Shown here in pieces: positions 8,464 to 18,248 of a stretch of DNA of 42,734 nt (position 1 is the stretch's first letter; every line of letters starts with the position of its first letter). The notes beneath the pieces were generated by a model. It did not search any database and was not told the DNA's origin. It saw nothing but the letters and a program-made list of their open reading frames with translations. The DNA comes from JAHDCJ01 sp039028895 (GTDB lineage: Bacteria > Bacteroidota > Bacteroidia > Chitinophagales > Saprospiraceae). The position numbers and the translations under genes are program-made. The stretch lies in contig JBCCHF010000047.1 of NCBI GenBank assembly GCA_039028895.1, positions 1 through 42,734 on the forward strand, given 5' to 3'.

Positions 8464-10134
8464 ATGAAAACAGACATCCAAATAGCTCAGGAACGTGAGT
8501 TATCTCATATCAGAGAAATTGCCGCTCAATTGAACCTTGATGAAGACATCCTTGAAGTGTATGGTCGCTACAAAGCAAAATTGCCATTAAGCCTGATTGA
8601 TCATGATAAAATTGCCAAAAGCAATCTTGTTTTAGTATCTGCCATCTCTCCCACTCCTGCTGGTGAAGGCAAAACCACTACTTCAATCGGTCTTGTTCAG
8701 GGGATGAACAGAATTGGTAAAAAAACAACTGTTGTTTTGCGTGAACCTTCACTCGGTCCTGTTTTTGGAATCAAGGGTGGTGCTGCCGGTGGTGGCTATT
8801 CTCAGGTTTTACCGATGGAGGATATTAATCTTCACTTTACCGGTGATTTTTCAGCCATTGAGAAAGCCCATAATTTATTGGCAGCATTGATTGACAATAA
8901 TCTTCAAAACAAAAAGTACTCTTTAGGTATCGACCCAAGGACCGTTCTTTGGAAGCGTGTTATGGACATGAATGACAGAGCCCTTCGCCGGGTAATTGTA
9001 GGTTTGGGAGGTACCACTTTTGGTGTACCTCGGGAAACCGGGTTTGACATCACAGCTGCTTCCGAGATCATGGCGATCCTCTGTCTTTCTGAAGATTTTT
9101 CAGATCTAAAACAGCGACTAGGCAATATTTTTATTGGTTTCACTTACGACAAAAAACCGGTTTACGCGAGAGATCTTAAGGCTCATGGTGCCATGACTGC
9201 TTTAATGAAGGACGCCATCAAGCCTAATCTTGTTCAAACCATCGAGGGAAATCCTGCTATTATTCATGGTGGTCCTTTTGCTAATATCGCCCAGGGCACC
9301 AACTCTGTTATAGCAACCAGAATAGGTATGTCTTTGTCAGAATACGTTGTGACAGAAGCCGGATTTGGATTTGATCTTGGCGCGGAAAAATTCTTTGACA
9401 TCAAGTGTCAGAGCGCGGGACTGAAACCCAAAGCCGTGGTTTTAGTAGCTACAATAAGAGCATTGAAATATCATGGAGGTGCAGCCTTAGACACTTTGAC
9501 AGCTCCAAATCCGGATGCCGTAAGGAAAGGCCTTGAAAACCTTGACAAACACCTTGAGAATATAGGACATTTCAATGTCAGACCAGTAGTCGCTATCAAC
9601 AGATTTACTGCTGACACCCAGGAAGAGATAGACATTGTAAAAAACAGATGCAATGAGGTTGGTGTAGAAGCGGTAGAAGCTGATGTATGGGGTAAAGGAG
9701 GTGAAGGCAGCATTGCTCTTGCCGAAGCGGTGGTAAAAATCATTGAAGAAGACAAATCAGAATTTACTCCACTGTATGACTGGAGTTGGTCTGTAGAAGA
9801 GAAAATAGAAACAGTTGCTAAAAAGATATATGGTGCCAGGGCAATAGACTATGATGCAAGGGCTAAATCAGACTTGAGGAAGATCTCTCGACTTGGCCTT
9901 GAGCATTTACCAGTCTGTATCGCTAAAACACAAAAATCACTTTCCGACAACCCAAAATTACTTGGCCGTCCAAAAGATTTTGTGGTAACAGTTAGAGAAA
10001 TTGAGATTGCTGCAGGTGCTGGATTCCTGATTCCAATTACAGGCAGTATTATGCGGATGCCAGGGCTACCTTCTATTCCAGCTGCAGAGCGGATTGACAT
10101 CAACGAGGATGGAGAAATCAGCGGCTTGTTTTAA
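8464..10134 (+). CDS. fhs: Formate-tetrahydrofolate ligase (10-formyl-THF synthetase)
   Basis: 556 aa from the chosen start. The enzyme makes 10-formyl-THF from formate, THF and ATP, feeding one-carbon units into purine and formyl-Met synthesis. The P-loop is TPAGEGKTT (residues 63-71). The family signatures EPSLGPVFGIKGGAAGGG and PMEDINLHFTGD are intact, as are GLGG and MPGLPSIPAAE at the C-terminus. The longer frame begins at 8443 inside pepT, but the ATG at 8464, two bases after the pepT stop, gives the family's usual N-terminus (MKTDIQIAQ) and is preferred. The gene is convergent with susD. No convincing terminator follows; only a weak 7-bp inverted repeat (10181-10187/10216-10222) is seen. 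Confidence 0.96.
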   Translation: MKTDIQIAQERELSHIREIAAQLNLDEDILEVYGRYKAKLPLSLIDHDKIAKSNLVLVSAISPTPAGEGKTTTSIGLVQGMNRIGKKTTVVLREPSLGPVFGIKGGAAGGGYSQVLPMEDINLHFTGDFSAIEKAHNLLAALIDNNLQNKKYSLGIDPRTVLWKRVMDMNDRALRRVIVGLGGTTFGVPRETGFDITAASEIMAILCLSEDFSDLKQRLGNIFIGFTYDKKPVYARDLKAHGAMTALMKDAIKPNLVQTIEGNPAIIHGGPFANIAQGTNSVIATRIGMSLSEYVVTEAGFGFDLGAEKFFDIKCQSAGLKPKAVVLVATIRALKYHGGAALDTLTAPNPDAVRKGLENLDKHLENIGHFNVRPVVAINRFTADTQEEIDIVKNRCNEVGVEAVEADVWGKGGEGSIALAEAVVKIIEEDKSEFTPLYDWSWSVEEKIETVAKKIYGARAIDYDARAKSDLRKISRLGLEHLPVCIAKTQKSLSDNPKLLGRPKDFVVTVREIEIAAGAGFLIPITGSIMRMPGLPSIPAAERIDINEDGEISGLF

Positions 10135-10230
10135 CAAAAAATTTATTCTAAAAAAGGAAGGAAAATAAAGATGAGTATCAGGTTGTGAAGAATGATCGAC
10201 AATAATCTTTCACTCCACAACCCTCAACTC

Positions 10231-10260
10231 ATTCAATTCAATTCAATTCAATTCAATTCA
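10231..10260. repeat. (ATTCA)6 pentanucleotide microsatellite
   Basis: Six perfect head-to-tail copies of ATTCA end 2 bp before the stop codon of susD (10263-10265 on the plus strand). It lies between the convergent fhs and susD genes, so length changes would alter only 3' untranslated RNA of susD or fhs. Confidence 0.95.
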
Positions 10261-10262
10261 AT

Positions 10263-11681
10263 TTATTGATTCACTTCTGTAACAGAATAAATTCCCGGAT
10301 CATCAGTCGGTGCATTACTGTTAGAATTCAATTCATCATCTGAATAAGGCATCCTTTCAGGGTGCTGTGTCGCTGAACTTGGGTTCAGTGGGAATGGTAC
10401 TGAAATGTCACCATCTGATTTTCTTAGGCGACGAGCATCGTTAAATGCCATGTACATGCCAAAGCCTGAGATATAACGTTCCTCGACAATCTCGCGCAAT
10501 AATGCACGTGTCATATCCATATTATCAGCATTTTCCATACCTCCATTCATGAAATCAGCATCTTCATATGCTTCGTAACTGAAAGGCTCGGTATTCCAGT
10601 TGGCATTAAGGAATTCACCTGTATTCAACCAGGCACGGAGATCATTAAGATGACCAAGTCCAACAGCAAAAGACTGTGTTCTTGCTCCGCATTCCGCAAG
10701 GATTAACTGGTTTTCAGCATAGGTTACCATATTATGTGGCTCAAACTGCTCAATGACACCTGTGTTCGCTGCTCCACCTGATTCATCTACTTTGAAGTAT
10801 CCAAAGCGGGCAGTTTCATCGGTTTTAGCATTACCTCTGTAATTTCCGTTACCGGAATCAAGCAGTTGCATCATGTAACTGTCACCAGTTCCAATATCAC
10901 CAGTACGTGATCCTTCAAGGATGGTCCAGAAGAGGTTTTTGTCACCTTCAGTGATTGAAGCATCACCTCTTGGGAAATACTTCATACTGCTACCACCATC
11001 AGCAATACCATTTTGAGCAGCAGTATATGCTGAACCATAGTCTTTCATAATCAGGTAGTAACGAGCGATAAGCGTATAAGCAGCAGCTTTCCACATAGTG
11101 GCATCACCTTCAAAATGGATATCCTGTGGCAAGTCTCTGCTGACTGCATTGTCAAGATCAGTAATGCCATCCTCAAGCAGAGCGATCATCGCAGTCAATA
11201 CCGAACGTTGGCTATCGAAAACAGGATCTGGAATATCAAAATCACCAATCTGTGAATATGGAACATCACCCATTAGTATCGCCATAGTGCCCACTGCATG
11301 AGCTTCCATGACTTTTGCAATTCCGATAAGCAAGTTGTCTCCTACTGCTTTGTCTCTGATCAGTCGAACATTAGTAACAGTAGCTACATAAACATGGCTC
11401 CATTCATCAACTGATTCAGCTGTAGAAATTGAGTAACCGTAAATATTAGAATACAGTGAAGTGAAGCCGGTCAATTGTCCACTCCACAATCCTGAGATTC
11501 TGTTGAGGTGGCCACACTGGGCCAACGTATTGGCCAATTGTGCGCCGGTTAGGAAAAACTCAGGATTTACGTCATCCGGAGTAAGTTCATTCGGGTTGTC
11601 ATTGACTCCATCAAGAATTCCTGTACAGGAGCTCATTGTCAGGCCCAGAAAGATCATTAACCCTATAAATATATTTCGCAT
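10263..11681 (-). CDS. SusD/RagB-like outer-membrane substrate-binding lipoprotein
   Basis: This 472-aa protein has a lipoprotein signal peptide with lipobox MSSC (Cys19). It matches the SusD-like family 2 pattern: NDNPNE after the lipid anchor, an alpha-helical TPR-like core, and a C-terminal region with the conserved GFGMYMAFNDARR segment typical of SusD/RagB proteins. SusD lipoproteins form the lid over a SusC transporter and bind oligosaccharides or peptides at the cell surface. It lies 37 bp downstream of its susC partner in the same operon. No glycoside hydrolase lies in this operon, while peptidase-type genes do, so a peptide substrate (RagAB-like) is the more likely cargo (inference). 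Confidence 0.93.
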   Translation of the reverse strand: MRNIFIGLMIFLGLTMSSCTGILDGVNDNPNELTPDDVNPEFFLTGAQLANTLAQCGHLNRISGLWSGQLTGFTSLYSNIYGYSISTAESVDEWSHVYVATVTNVRLIRDKAVGDNLLIGIAKVMEAHAVGTMAILMGDVPYSQIGDFDIPDPVFDSQRSVLTAMIALLEDGITDLDNAVSRDLPQDIHFEGDATMWKAAAYTLIARYYLIMKDYGSAYTAAQNGIADGGSSMKYFPRGDASITEGDKNLFWTILEGSRTGDIGTGDSYMMQLLDSGNGNYRGNAKTDETARFGYFKVDESGGAANTGVIEQFEPHNMVTYAENQLILAECGARTQSFAVGLGHLNDLRAWLNTGEFLNANWNTEPFSYEAYEDADFMNGGMENADNMDMTRALLREIVEERYISGFGMYMAFNDARRLRKSDGDISVPFPLNPSSATQHPERMPYSDDELNSNSNAPTDDPGIYSVTEVNQ

Positions 11682-11718
11682 GATTTAATTTTTTTTAGTT
11701 AACAATTAAACTTTCAGA

Positions 11719-14700
11719 TTAATAAGTCACTGACAATGTGAACAAGAATGACTTGGTACTTGGATTAGTGAAGTAATCAAGGCCAGCTGCGTTTCCAACA
11801 CCTGTTTGGTTGACTTCAGGATCAATACCAGGAACATCATCCCAACTAATTATATTACGACCAGTTGCACTGATTGAAATACTCCCCAGTTTAGTCTTTT
11901 CCCTAAGGATATCTGAATCAAATGTATAACCAAGAGTGATTTCTCTAAGTCTGGTAAATGTGGCATCAACAAGAGAGAAGTTGTAGGCCTGGTTGTCACC
12001 AAATCCTCCTCCAATACCAGTTCTGTACCAAGACTCATCAAGAAGAACAGGTCCTCCACCAAAATCCATGATATTACCCCTTACAGTTGTACCTGCTGGA
12101 ATGACATCACCTGCATAGTTGGTCAGATCTTGATCAAGCGTAATGCGGTTTGCTGTTTCTTGTGTAGTTCCAAATCTACGGAGTACCCATTGTGTACGTG
12201 GTGAGAAATCACCACCTTGAGAATGGTCAAACAGGATATTAAAGAAAATACCTTTCCAGGTAGCTCTGGCACCGACGCCTGCTCTCCAATCCGGATTAGG
12301 ATCTCCCAGTACGATCGGGCTGGTGGTGATCATTGGGAAGCCATCTTCATTCAACAAGTAGCTACCGTCAGGGTTGGTTTGTGAACCAGTTCCATAAAGA
12401 GCACCAAGGGACTCTCCTACGATAGCCCTAGAACTTACTGAAGCTCCTGGAGACAGGTTGATCGTTTCGGTTCCGGCAAGGTCAAGAACTTCATTTTTAT
12501 TTCTTGAGAAATTACCGAAAATCCCAATATCCCAATCTCCTTTCCTGTAGACACTATAATCAAGTTCTGCTTCGAAGCCTTTATTTTCAAGCTCTCCAGC
12601 ATTAGCGTACTGTGTGTCGTAACCCTGTGAAGGTGTCAGTGAAACACTAATCAATACACCTGTCACCTTATTTTGGTAATAGGTCATGCCCAATGAAAGT
12701 TTATCATTGAATAAGCGAAGGTCCGTTCCGATCTCCCATTCTGTCTTGATTTCTGGCTCAAGATCAGGGTTGCCAAGGTCATCATCAATTCTGAAACCAC
12801 CACCGAATAATGCGATATCTAATGGATCACTGTATGTGCTGTATGAAAATCCTGATTCAGCCAAAGTCTGGAATCTGTGTGCAGCAGCCTGAACACCCAC
12901 TTTACCCCAAGAAGCTCTCAGTTTACCGAAAGACAGGATATTAGATTGTGGCAAGGCCTCGGTAAACTGCCATGCAACATCAACAGCTGGATAGAAAAAC
13001 TGTCCACTGATACTTGATACTGCTTCTACGGCTCCTGAAATATTTAGGAAGACCTGATCGTAAAAATCAAATCCAAGAACACCGTACCCACGGTTTGAGC
13101 GGATGAAGCGCTTTGAATTAGAAACCTCTGAATTACCAGCTGCAGTGTTCAAATCTGTTGTTGGCTTATCAGAGTCAACCAAGAATCCTGTGATTGTCCC
13201 GGTATTGAAGTTTCGTTTTCTGTCATTCACGTTCCAGCCTAATGTAGCAGTAAGTGAAATGTCATTTGTCAACTTGAAATTACCTTTTCCCAGAACGTCA
13301 AAGTTTAACTCCAACTCAGAGATGAGATCTTCTGTGAAGATACCAGGATTACGGTCACCCGCAGAACCGATCGGAAATAAATAGATTCTTCGATCATTAT
13401 AATAATCCACACCACCTCTCATGGTTAACTGCAACCACGAAGTAGGCAGGATATTAAGCTCTTGGGTAACAATAAAGCGATTTACAGCTGATGAACCAGT
13501 CTGCTCATTGATAGTCCATAACGGATTGTTATAGATTGGATTAGAGGCTTGACCGAGATATCTTCTATAGGCTCTATGTCTGTTTGGGAAAGCTACTCCA
13601 CTACTGTTATAGTAAGTTCCCCTGTAATCACTATTATCAAAATCAGGTGGCGTCCTCAAAAGGCCTAGCAATAGTCCGGCAGTATTTGAACTCTGCTGGA
13701 TCCTGTTAGAATTTGAGTTCGTATAACCAACCTTTGATGAGAGATTCAACCATTCATTCAGGAATACCTTGTTGTTAAGTCTAAGGTTGGTTCTGTCGTA
13801 ATCAGAATTACGGATAATTCCTTCCTGATCCATTCTTCCGAGGCTGAAAAAGTATGTAGCTTTTTCATTTCCTCCGGATATTGACAGATCGTTCTGCCAA
13901 AATCCTCCGGTTTGGAAGACACCATCCCAGTTTTCATCGACATAGGTCTCTCTTGAGTTTCTTGTATCAATTGGATAGTAACGGGTACCGTCTTCAGCTT
14001 CAAAATACTGGCCAGATTCATCGAGGGCATCAGCTCCACCAGCACGGTCTGGGATGTAATCTCCCCACGATTCTGCAAGTGTAGCGCTATAATTACCACT
14101 TCGGCCCTGGCCCCATGTGGTTTGCATATCCAGACGTTCATTGACTATATCAAATGAACGGGAAAGGCGATATTCTATTTTTGGCTTACCAGCCTTACCG
14201 CTTTTTGTGGTGATAACGACTACCCCATTGGCAGCACGAGAGCCCCATAGTGCAGCAGCAGACGCACCTTTAAGAATTTGAACGGACTCAATATCATTAG
14301 GGTTGATATCATTCAACCTTGATTGCTGAGATGTTCCACCAGTCCTACCTCCAGTGGCATTATTTCCACCACCATAAAGTGTAGAGTTACTTACTGGTAC
14401 ACCATCAATAATTACTAATGGGTTATTACTTCCAGTAATCGTATTAGATCCTCTGATCTTAATTGTCGATCCTGCACCAGGGTCTCCGTTGGAACGGGAA
14501 ATCTGGACGTTTGAGGCTTTTGCACCTAGCGAATTAAGGAAATTAGCTTCCCCTGAACGCCTAATGTCATCTGGATCAACCTTTGAAGCTGTTGACCCCA
14601 TTTCGTCTCTAATCTGCTTGAATCCTAATGCAGAAACGACTACCTCATCGAGAATTTCAACATCTTCAGACATTGTTGCGTTAATATTGGATCTGTCACC

Positions 14701-14952
14701 TACAACTTCTGTTACTGTTGCATATCCGGTAAACCGGAATTCAATCGTTGAAGATGATCCGGCTACTTCGAGGGTGTACTCACCGTTTAAATCCGTAACC
14801 GTTCCATTTGTTGTTCCTGATTCAATGACCGAAACCCCAATTAAAGGTTCGCCATTTTCTTCAGAAACTACTCCTGATACTGTTTTTTGAGCCATCATGC
14901 TAATGGAAAACCCAAACAAACAGCAAAAGAAAAGTAAAAATCTGCTTCTCAT
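11719..14952 (-). CDS. SusC/RagA family TonB-linked outer-membrane transporter
   Basis: A 1077-aa TonB-dependent receptor. The signal peptide ends near MMAQ (about residue 22). Next comes a carboxypeptidase-D-like regulatory domain (about 24-105, VSGVVSEENGEPLIGVSV), then a plug domain (about 110-240) with the SusC signature around QILKGASAAALWGSRAANGV. The 22-strand beta-barrel that follows ends in FTLSVTY with a terminal aromatic residue. It imports large substrates with the SusD lipoprotein encoded 37 bp downstream. It sits 20 bp after the class IV aminotransferase gene, so it is read as part of the long minus-strand run rather than from its own promoter. The cargo is unknown; neighbours point to peptides or amino-acid derivatives. 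Confidence 0.95.
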   Translation of the reverse strand: MRSRFLLFFCCLFGFSISMMAQKTVSGVVSEENGEPLIGVSVIESGTTNGTVTDLNGEYTLEVAGSSSTIEFRFTGYATVTEVVGDRSNINATMSEDVEILDEVVVSALGFKQIRDEMGSTASKVDPDDIRRSGEANFLNSLGAKASNVQISRSNGDPGAGSTIKIRGSNTITGSNNPLVIIDGVPVSNSTLYGGGNNATGGRTGGTSQQSRLNDINPNDIESVQILKGASAAALWGSRAANGVVVITTKSGKAGKPKIEYRLSRSFDIVNERLDMQTTWGQGRSGNYSATLAESWGDYIPDRAGGADALDESGQYFEAEDGTRYYPIDTRNSRETYVDENWDGVFQTGGFWQNDLSISGGNEKATYFFSLGRMDQEGIIRNSDYDRTNLRLNNKVFLNEWLNLSSKVGYTNSNSNRIQQSSNTAGLLLGLLRTPPDFDNSDYRGTYYNSSGVAFPNRHRAYRRYLGQASNPIYNNPLWTINEQTGSSAVNRFIVTQELNILPTSWLQLTMRGGVDYYNDRRIYLFPIGSAGDRNPGIFTEDLISELELNFDVLGKGNFKLTNDISLTATLGWNVNDRKRNFNTGTITGFLVDSDKPTTDLNTAAGNSEVSNSKRFIRSNRGYGVLGFDFYDQVFLNISGAVEAVSSISGQFFYPAVDVAWQFTEALPQSNILSFGKLRASWGKVGVQAAAHRFQTLAESGFSYSTYSDPLDIALFGGGFRIDDDLGNPDLEPEIKTEWEIGTDLRLFNDKLSLGMTYYQNKVTGVLISVSLTPSQGYDTQYANAGELENKGFEAELDYSVYRKGDWDIGIFGNFSRNKNEVLDLAGTETINLSPGASVSSRAIVGESLGALYGTGSQTNPDGSYLLNEDGFPMITTSPIVLGDPNPDWRAGVGARATWKGIFFNILFDHSQGGDFSPRTQWVLRRFGTTQETANRITLDQDLTNYAGDVIPAGTTVRGNIMDFGGGPVLLDESWYRTGIGGGFGDNQAYNFSLVDATFTRLREITLGYTFDSDILREKTKLGSISISATGRNIISWDDVPGIDPEVNQTGVGNAAGLDYFTNPSTKSFLFTLSVTY

Positions 14953-14972
14953 TGGTCTTTTTGTTTAATTGA

Positions 14973-15833
14973 TTAAATAATGGATTCTTTAAAATTTATT
15001 AACTCTTTCGAAACCTGTTTTTTGTATAATCTCATAAGTGAATGCGTCACCGCTCCTGGTTTTCCATCCCCGATAATTGTATCTCCAATTTTAACTACTG
15101 GCAGGATACTTTTGGATGAGCTGGTAAGAAAAGCTTCATTTGCGGAAGATAGTTCGGATAAACTGACATCTCTTTCTTCAACCTCAAATTGGTCTTTTGC
15201 CAAAGTCAGTGCATATTTCCTTGTTATTCCCTTGAGAATTTTATCCCTTGGAGTTACTACCAAATTGTCAGCAGTGACCAAGAAGAAATTCCCTCTGGAA
15301 GTTTCAGAAATATTCCCATTTAAGTGATAAAGGACATCCAGAGCCCGAGCTGAATCAATTTTTGAACTAAGCGACTTCCACATCATGTAGTTTGTAGTCT
15401 TTACTTCTGGAAACTCCCTTAGATATTCGTGAGTGATTAACGAAACGCCATCAGTATAAGCGGATTGTGGCAATACAACCAAAAAGGCACCCTGAATAAT
15501 AAAATTTGGAGTTTCCTTACGGGAAATTCGATCCGGAACACCTCCGGTTAGCACCAACCTGACACCGCCATTTTTCACATCATTGACATCAAGAAATTGG
15601 AATATAGCGTCTTTAATTTCAGGTCGGGTATATGGCACTTTGAGGCCTACCTGTTTAGCAGAACAGAAAAATCTGTCGAGGTGATCCTCGAGGAATACTG
15701 GAATGCCTTCAATTAAATTGAAATAGTCAAAAATGCTAAACGAACGGAGAAATCCACTGTCGCTGGCAAAGATTAACGGATCGCCTTCTTTTACCAGTTT
15801 GCCATTGATGTATTGAAAGTCAAAGTGTTCCAA
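14973..15833 (-). CDS. Class IV PLP-dependent aminotransferase (D-amino acid/branched-chain aminotransferase or aminodeoxychorismate lyase type)
   Basis: A 286-aa fold-type IV enzyme. The likely PLP lysine is Lys145 in EVKTTNY. The cofactor-phosphate loop NGNISETSRGNFF and a later GITRKYAL motif are typical of the family. This group contains branched-chain aminotransferase, D-alanine aminotransferase and 4-amino-4-deoxychorismate lyase, which are hard to separate by eye. The neighbours (D-aminoacylase-like enzyme, carboxypeptidase, SusCD) make D-amino acid transamination attractive, but that is inference. It has no signal peptide. It sits between the M14 lipoprotein gene (16 bp upstream) and susC (20 bp downstream). 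Confidence 0.88.
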   Translation of the reverse strand: MEHFDFQYINGKLVKEGDPLIFASDSGFLRSFSIFDYFNLIEGIPVFLEDHLDRFFCSAKQVGLKVPYTRPEIKDAIFQFLDVNDVKNGGVRLVLTGGVPDRISRKETPNFIIQGAFLVVLPQSAYTDGVSLITHEYLREFPEVKTTNYMMWKSLSSKIDSARALDVLYHLNGNISETSRGNFFLVTADNLVVTPRDKILKGITRKYALTLAKDQFEVEERDVSLSELSSANEAFLTSSSKSILPVVKIGDTIIGDGKPGAVTHSLMRLYKKQVSKELINFKESII

Positions 15834-15849
15834 TATAAATTGTTTAACC

Positions 15850-17100
15850 TTAATTTCGGAGGATTAATAATTTCATCATTTCCTTAGCAGACACACTCCC
15901 TTTAGCCCGAATAAAATCTCGGGGTGTATGATCGCCTATTTCGTAGGTAATGGATTCTGCGCCGAACTGTAAGTAAAACCAACCTTTTGAAATTGGTCTG
16001 GTCAGGCCTGAAGGTGCATCTTCTGGTTTGTAATCTGCAAAAGCGTCATCAATGCCGTCTAGCCAGTAGTCTTTAAATCCATTAATAACTGATGGCATTG
16101 ATTCGTCCATTGTGTAATAAACATCTCTGTGGGTTGAATGAAAATCGAGCCCCAGTAATACTTTATTTTTTGAGCGGGTGGTTTCTGCAACCATATAGTC
16201 TGCTACCTGTCTAGTTTCAGGCTGACGAAATTTTGACCAGTCTCGATTCAGGTCAATGCCTCCGGCGTTATGCCGCCAATGACCAAGGTCCACCCCATCA
16301 GGGTTCATCAGGGGAAAAACCAATATCCTGAATTTAGAGACAAAGGCTTTACTTAAGGCTGAATCTCCCAGGATTTCTTCGACGAAGGCTTCCATCGCTA
16401 TGTAGCCGGAAATCTCAGGGGGATGCTGCCTTCCGAGGATGACAACTGTTTCTTTTTTTTCCTTTTCACCTTCATAAATATCGAGTAAGTAAAGGTCTCG
16501 GCCCAACTTGCTTTTCCCAATAGAGGAAAAACGCACCCGGGAGTCAGTGGCTAATTCTTCACACCAATTTTTGGTGTAAGTGGAATTCATAAGTTCCTGA
16601 CCTGAAACCCATAATTTTTCAGGAGAGAGTTTAAGTTTTAAGGAAGCTGTTTTTTCATTTTCGGCTACTTGAACATCTGATTCCGGTAGTCTTTGCCAGG
16701 TTTCACCATCATCACTCACTTTTGGATAGTAACGGTGTTTGGCATCCAGGTAATCCAGGATGAGCGTAATTTCTTTTTCCTTATCTGCTGAAACCCTGAA
16801 CGAATAAAATGGACTTGGATTAATAGGTGCATTTTCAGGGGTAATGCTGACCAAGAGCGTGACAGAATCAAGCATTTTAGCTCCATTCATCCTTGCTCCA
16901 TCAAAAGTATTATCAATAGAGACTCCTGATTCACGGAAGTAAAATTCGCCTTTTTCCTGCATTTGAATTTCTTTTGAACTTGTGTCAATAGGATTTGGAA
17001 AATCAAAGCGACCTGCTTCCAGGCTTTTACAAGCAGAAAGTTGACTGATGACGATACAGATCATGAAAATCCGTATCAAGGGGGTGGTGTTCACATTCAT
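15850..17100 (-). CDS. M14 family zinc carboxypeptidase, lipoprotein
   Basis: This 416-aa protein has a lipoprotein signal peptide with lipobox LSAC (Cys24), so it acts in the periplasm or on the outer membrane. An N-terminal beta-rich domain of about 150 residues precedes the catalytic domain. Zinc ligands and active-site residues are visible: HPPE (His226, Glu229), LNRDW (Asn285-Arg286), DFHSTH (His321) and the catalytic Glu387 in ITYEIGD. The family removes C-terminal residues from peptides, including D/L cross-peptides in some members. It lies 16 bp upstream of the aminotransferase gene and within the SusCD run, so its products may be handled by those neighbours. Gap 17101-17175 upstream holds no clear promoter box. 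Confidence 0.9.
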   Translation of the reverse strand: MNVNTTPLIRIFMICIVISQLSACKSLEAGRFDFPNPIDTSSKEIQMQEKGEFYFRESGVSIDNTFDGARMNGAKMLDSVTLLVSITPENAPINPSPFYSFRVSADKEKEITLILDYLDAKHRYYPKVSDDGETWQRLPESDVQVAENEKTASLKLKLSPEKLWVSGQELMNSTYTKNWCEELATDSRVRFSSIGKSKLGRDLYLLDIYEGEKEKKETVVILGRQHPPEISGYIAMEAFVEEILGDSALSKAFVSKFRILVFPLMNPDGVDLGHWRHNAGGIDLNRDWSKFRQPETRQVADYMVAETTRSKNKVLLGLDFHSTHRDVYYTMDESMPSVINGFKDYWLDGIDDAFADYKPEDAPSGLTRPISKGWFYLQFGAESITYEIGDHTPRDFIRAKGSVSAKEMMKLLILRN

Positions 17101-17175
17101 GGGTGACTATGTGAAAATTTGGTGATTTTTAGGATGTTATTTCGCAAACAAGCCCTAATATATAAAAACACAGAA

Positions 17176-18189
17176 TTAAATTTCAACTAATGCGGGATTA
17201 CTAGAAAAAGATACGGTTGGGATTTCAGCCATGGTCTTTAACCCAGGTCCAGATTTTAATAAGGCAGGGATTGTGTTAATGGTAATTGCACAAGTAGCGA
17301 TATCACCATTTACACCACCTTCAATTCTCGAATAAATATCCGGATTGCCGGTTACTTTGACTTCGTCATATGAAGATGGTTCCCCAACAGCAGCCTGGAA
17401 GACCAGGGTAATTTTCTCTTCTCCATTGGTCAGACCGCGTCCAACCTGTTTTACTCCGGTAGCATGACCTGCTTCAATAATCAAGTCGTCTGTTTCAATT
17501 CTTTGTTCAGCAATTACAGGGTAAATATTGTCTTCCGTGTGATCGAGACTCCAGCCTAGGCTATGAGCAATAAATTGCATAGATTCTGTTAAGCCGACAT
17601 GTCTTAAAGACCCGTTTTGTTTTCTTTCTTCGAATTCATCCAAGGTCAACCCTGCACCAATTTTTTTCTGGAATGGGATTCTTCGAAATCTGGCATCCTG
17701 GAATCTGTTAACTTCAATCTTTGACACATCCTGACAAACAGCTGTTAGGGTAACTGGCAAGGTGTCCATTAAGAATCCGGGATTTACACCTGTCGATACA
17801 ACGGCAACCTTTTCCTTCTGAGCTGCTATATTAATTCGATTAGCCAATTCGGGGTTGGTATCCCATGGAAAACTCAATTCCTCACATGTAGTTACTACAG
17901 GAAGGCCGCGACTAACAAGATGTTCAATTTGTGGTGTAATCCTCTCCATATCAGAAACCGTAGTTAGGAGAGCGACATCCGGGTTTGTTTTGTTTATAAC
18001 CGCATCGAAATCGTCAGAGATAATCACTCCATTAACGTTGGAGTTACACATTCTTCCGAGGTCTTTACCAACTAAGTTAACTGATTTCTCAATGGCTCCT
18101 ACAGTACGATAACCTTCCCTTTCAGCGATAAATTTGGCCATTTTCACGCCTAATGGGCCAAGGCCAACCTGTAATATTTTAATTGACAT
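17176..18189 (-). CDS. DapB-like NAD(P)-dependent amine dehydrogenase (2,4-diaminopentanoate dehydrogenase-like)
   Basis: A 337-aa cytoplasmic protein with an N-terminal Rossmann motif GLGPLG (residues 9-14) and overall similarity to dihydrodipicolinate reductase-like proteins, but longer than true DapB (about 240-270 aa) and lacking the DapB substrate loop. The stretch STGVNPGFLMDTLP and the following region resemble the group that includes 2,4-diaminopentanoate dehydrogenase of ornithine fermentation. It could oxidise an amino acid released by the nearby D-aminoacylase or carboxypeptidase, but the substrate is not known. It lies 59 bp downstream of the AraC gene and 75 bp upstream of the M14 gene. 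A small stem-loop ends exactly at its ATG. Confidence 0.78.
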   Translation of the reverse strand: MSIKILQVGLGPLGVKMAKFIAEREGYRTVGAIEKSVNLVGKDLGRMCNSNVNGVIISDDFDAVINKTNPDVALLTTVSDMERITPQIEHLVSRGLPVVTTCEELSFPWDTNPELANRINIAAQKEKVAVVSTGVNPGFLMDTLPVTLTAVCQDVSKIEVNRFQDARFRRIPFQKKIGAGLTLDEFEERKQNGSLRHVGLTESMQFIAHSLGWSLDHTEDNIYPVIAEQRIETDDLIIEAGHATGVKQVGRGLTNGEEKITLVFQAAVGEPSSYDEVKVTGNPDIYSRIEGGVNGDIATCAITINTIPALLKSGPGLKTMAEIPTVSFSSNPALVEI

Positions 18190-18210
18190 TTGAAGATTAT
18201 TTTCTTCAAA
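18189..18210 (-). repeat. 7-bp stem-loop touching the start codon of the DapB-like gene
   Basis: TTTGAAG (18189-18195) and CTTCAAA (18204-18210) are perfect inverted repeats with an 8-base loop. In the mRNA the 3' arm runs into the first base of the ATG at 18189, so folding could mask the start. It may also be an operator for the AraC protein encoded just upstream. Only the repeat is observed; its role is inferred. Confidence 0.4.
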
Positions 18211-18248
18211 AATAGAAGAGAAGGTAATTGGCGACTATGCCAAAATTG

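Noticed and set aside
10181..10222. GGTTGTG/CACAACC inverted repeat after fhs
   Set aside because: The loop is 28 bases and no U-run follows, so it does not support a terminator.
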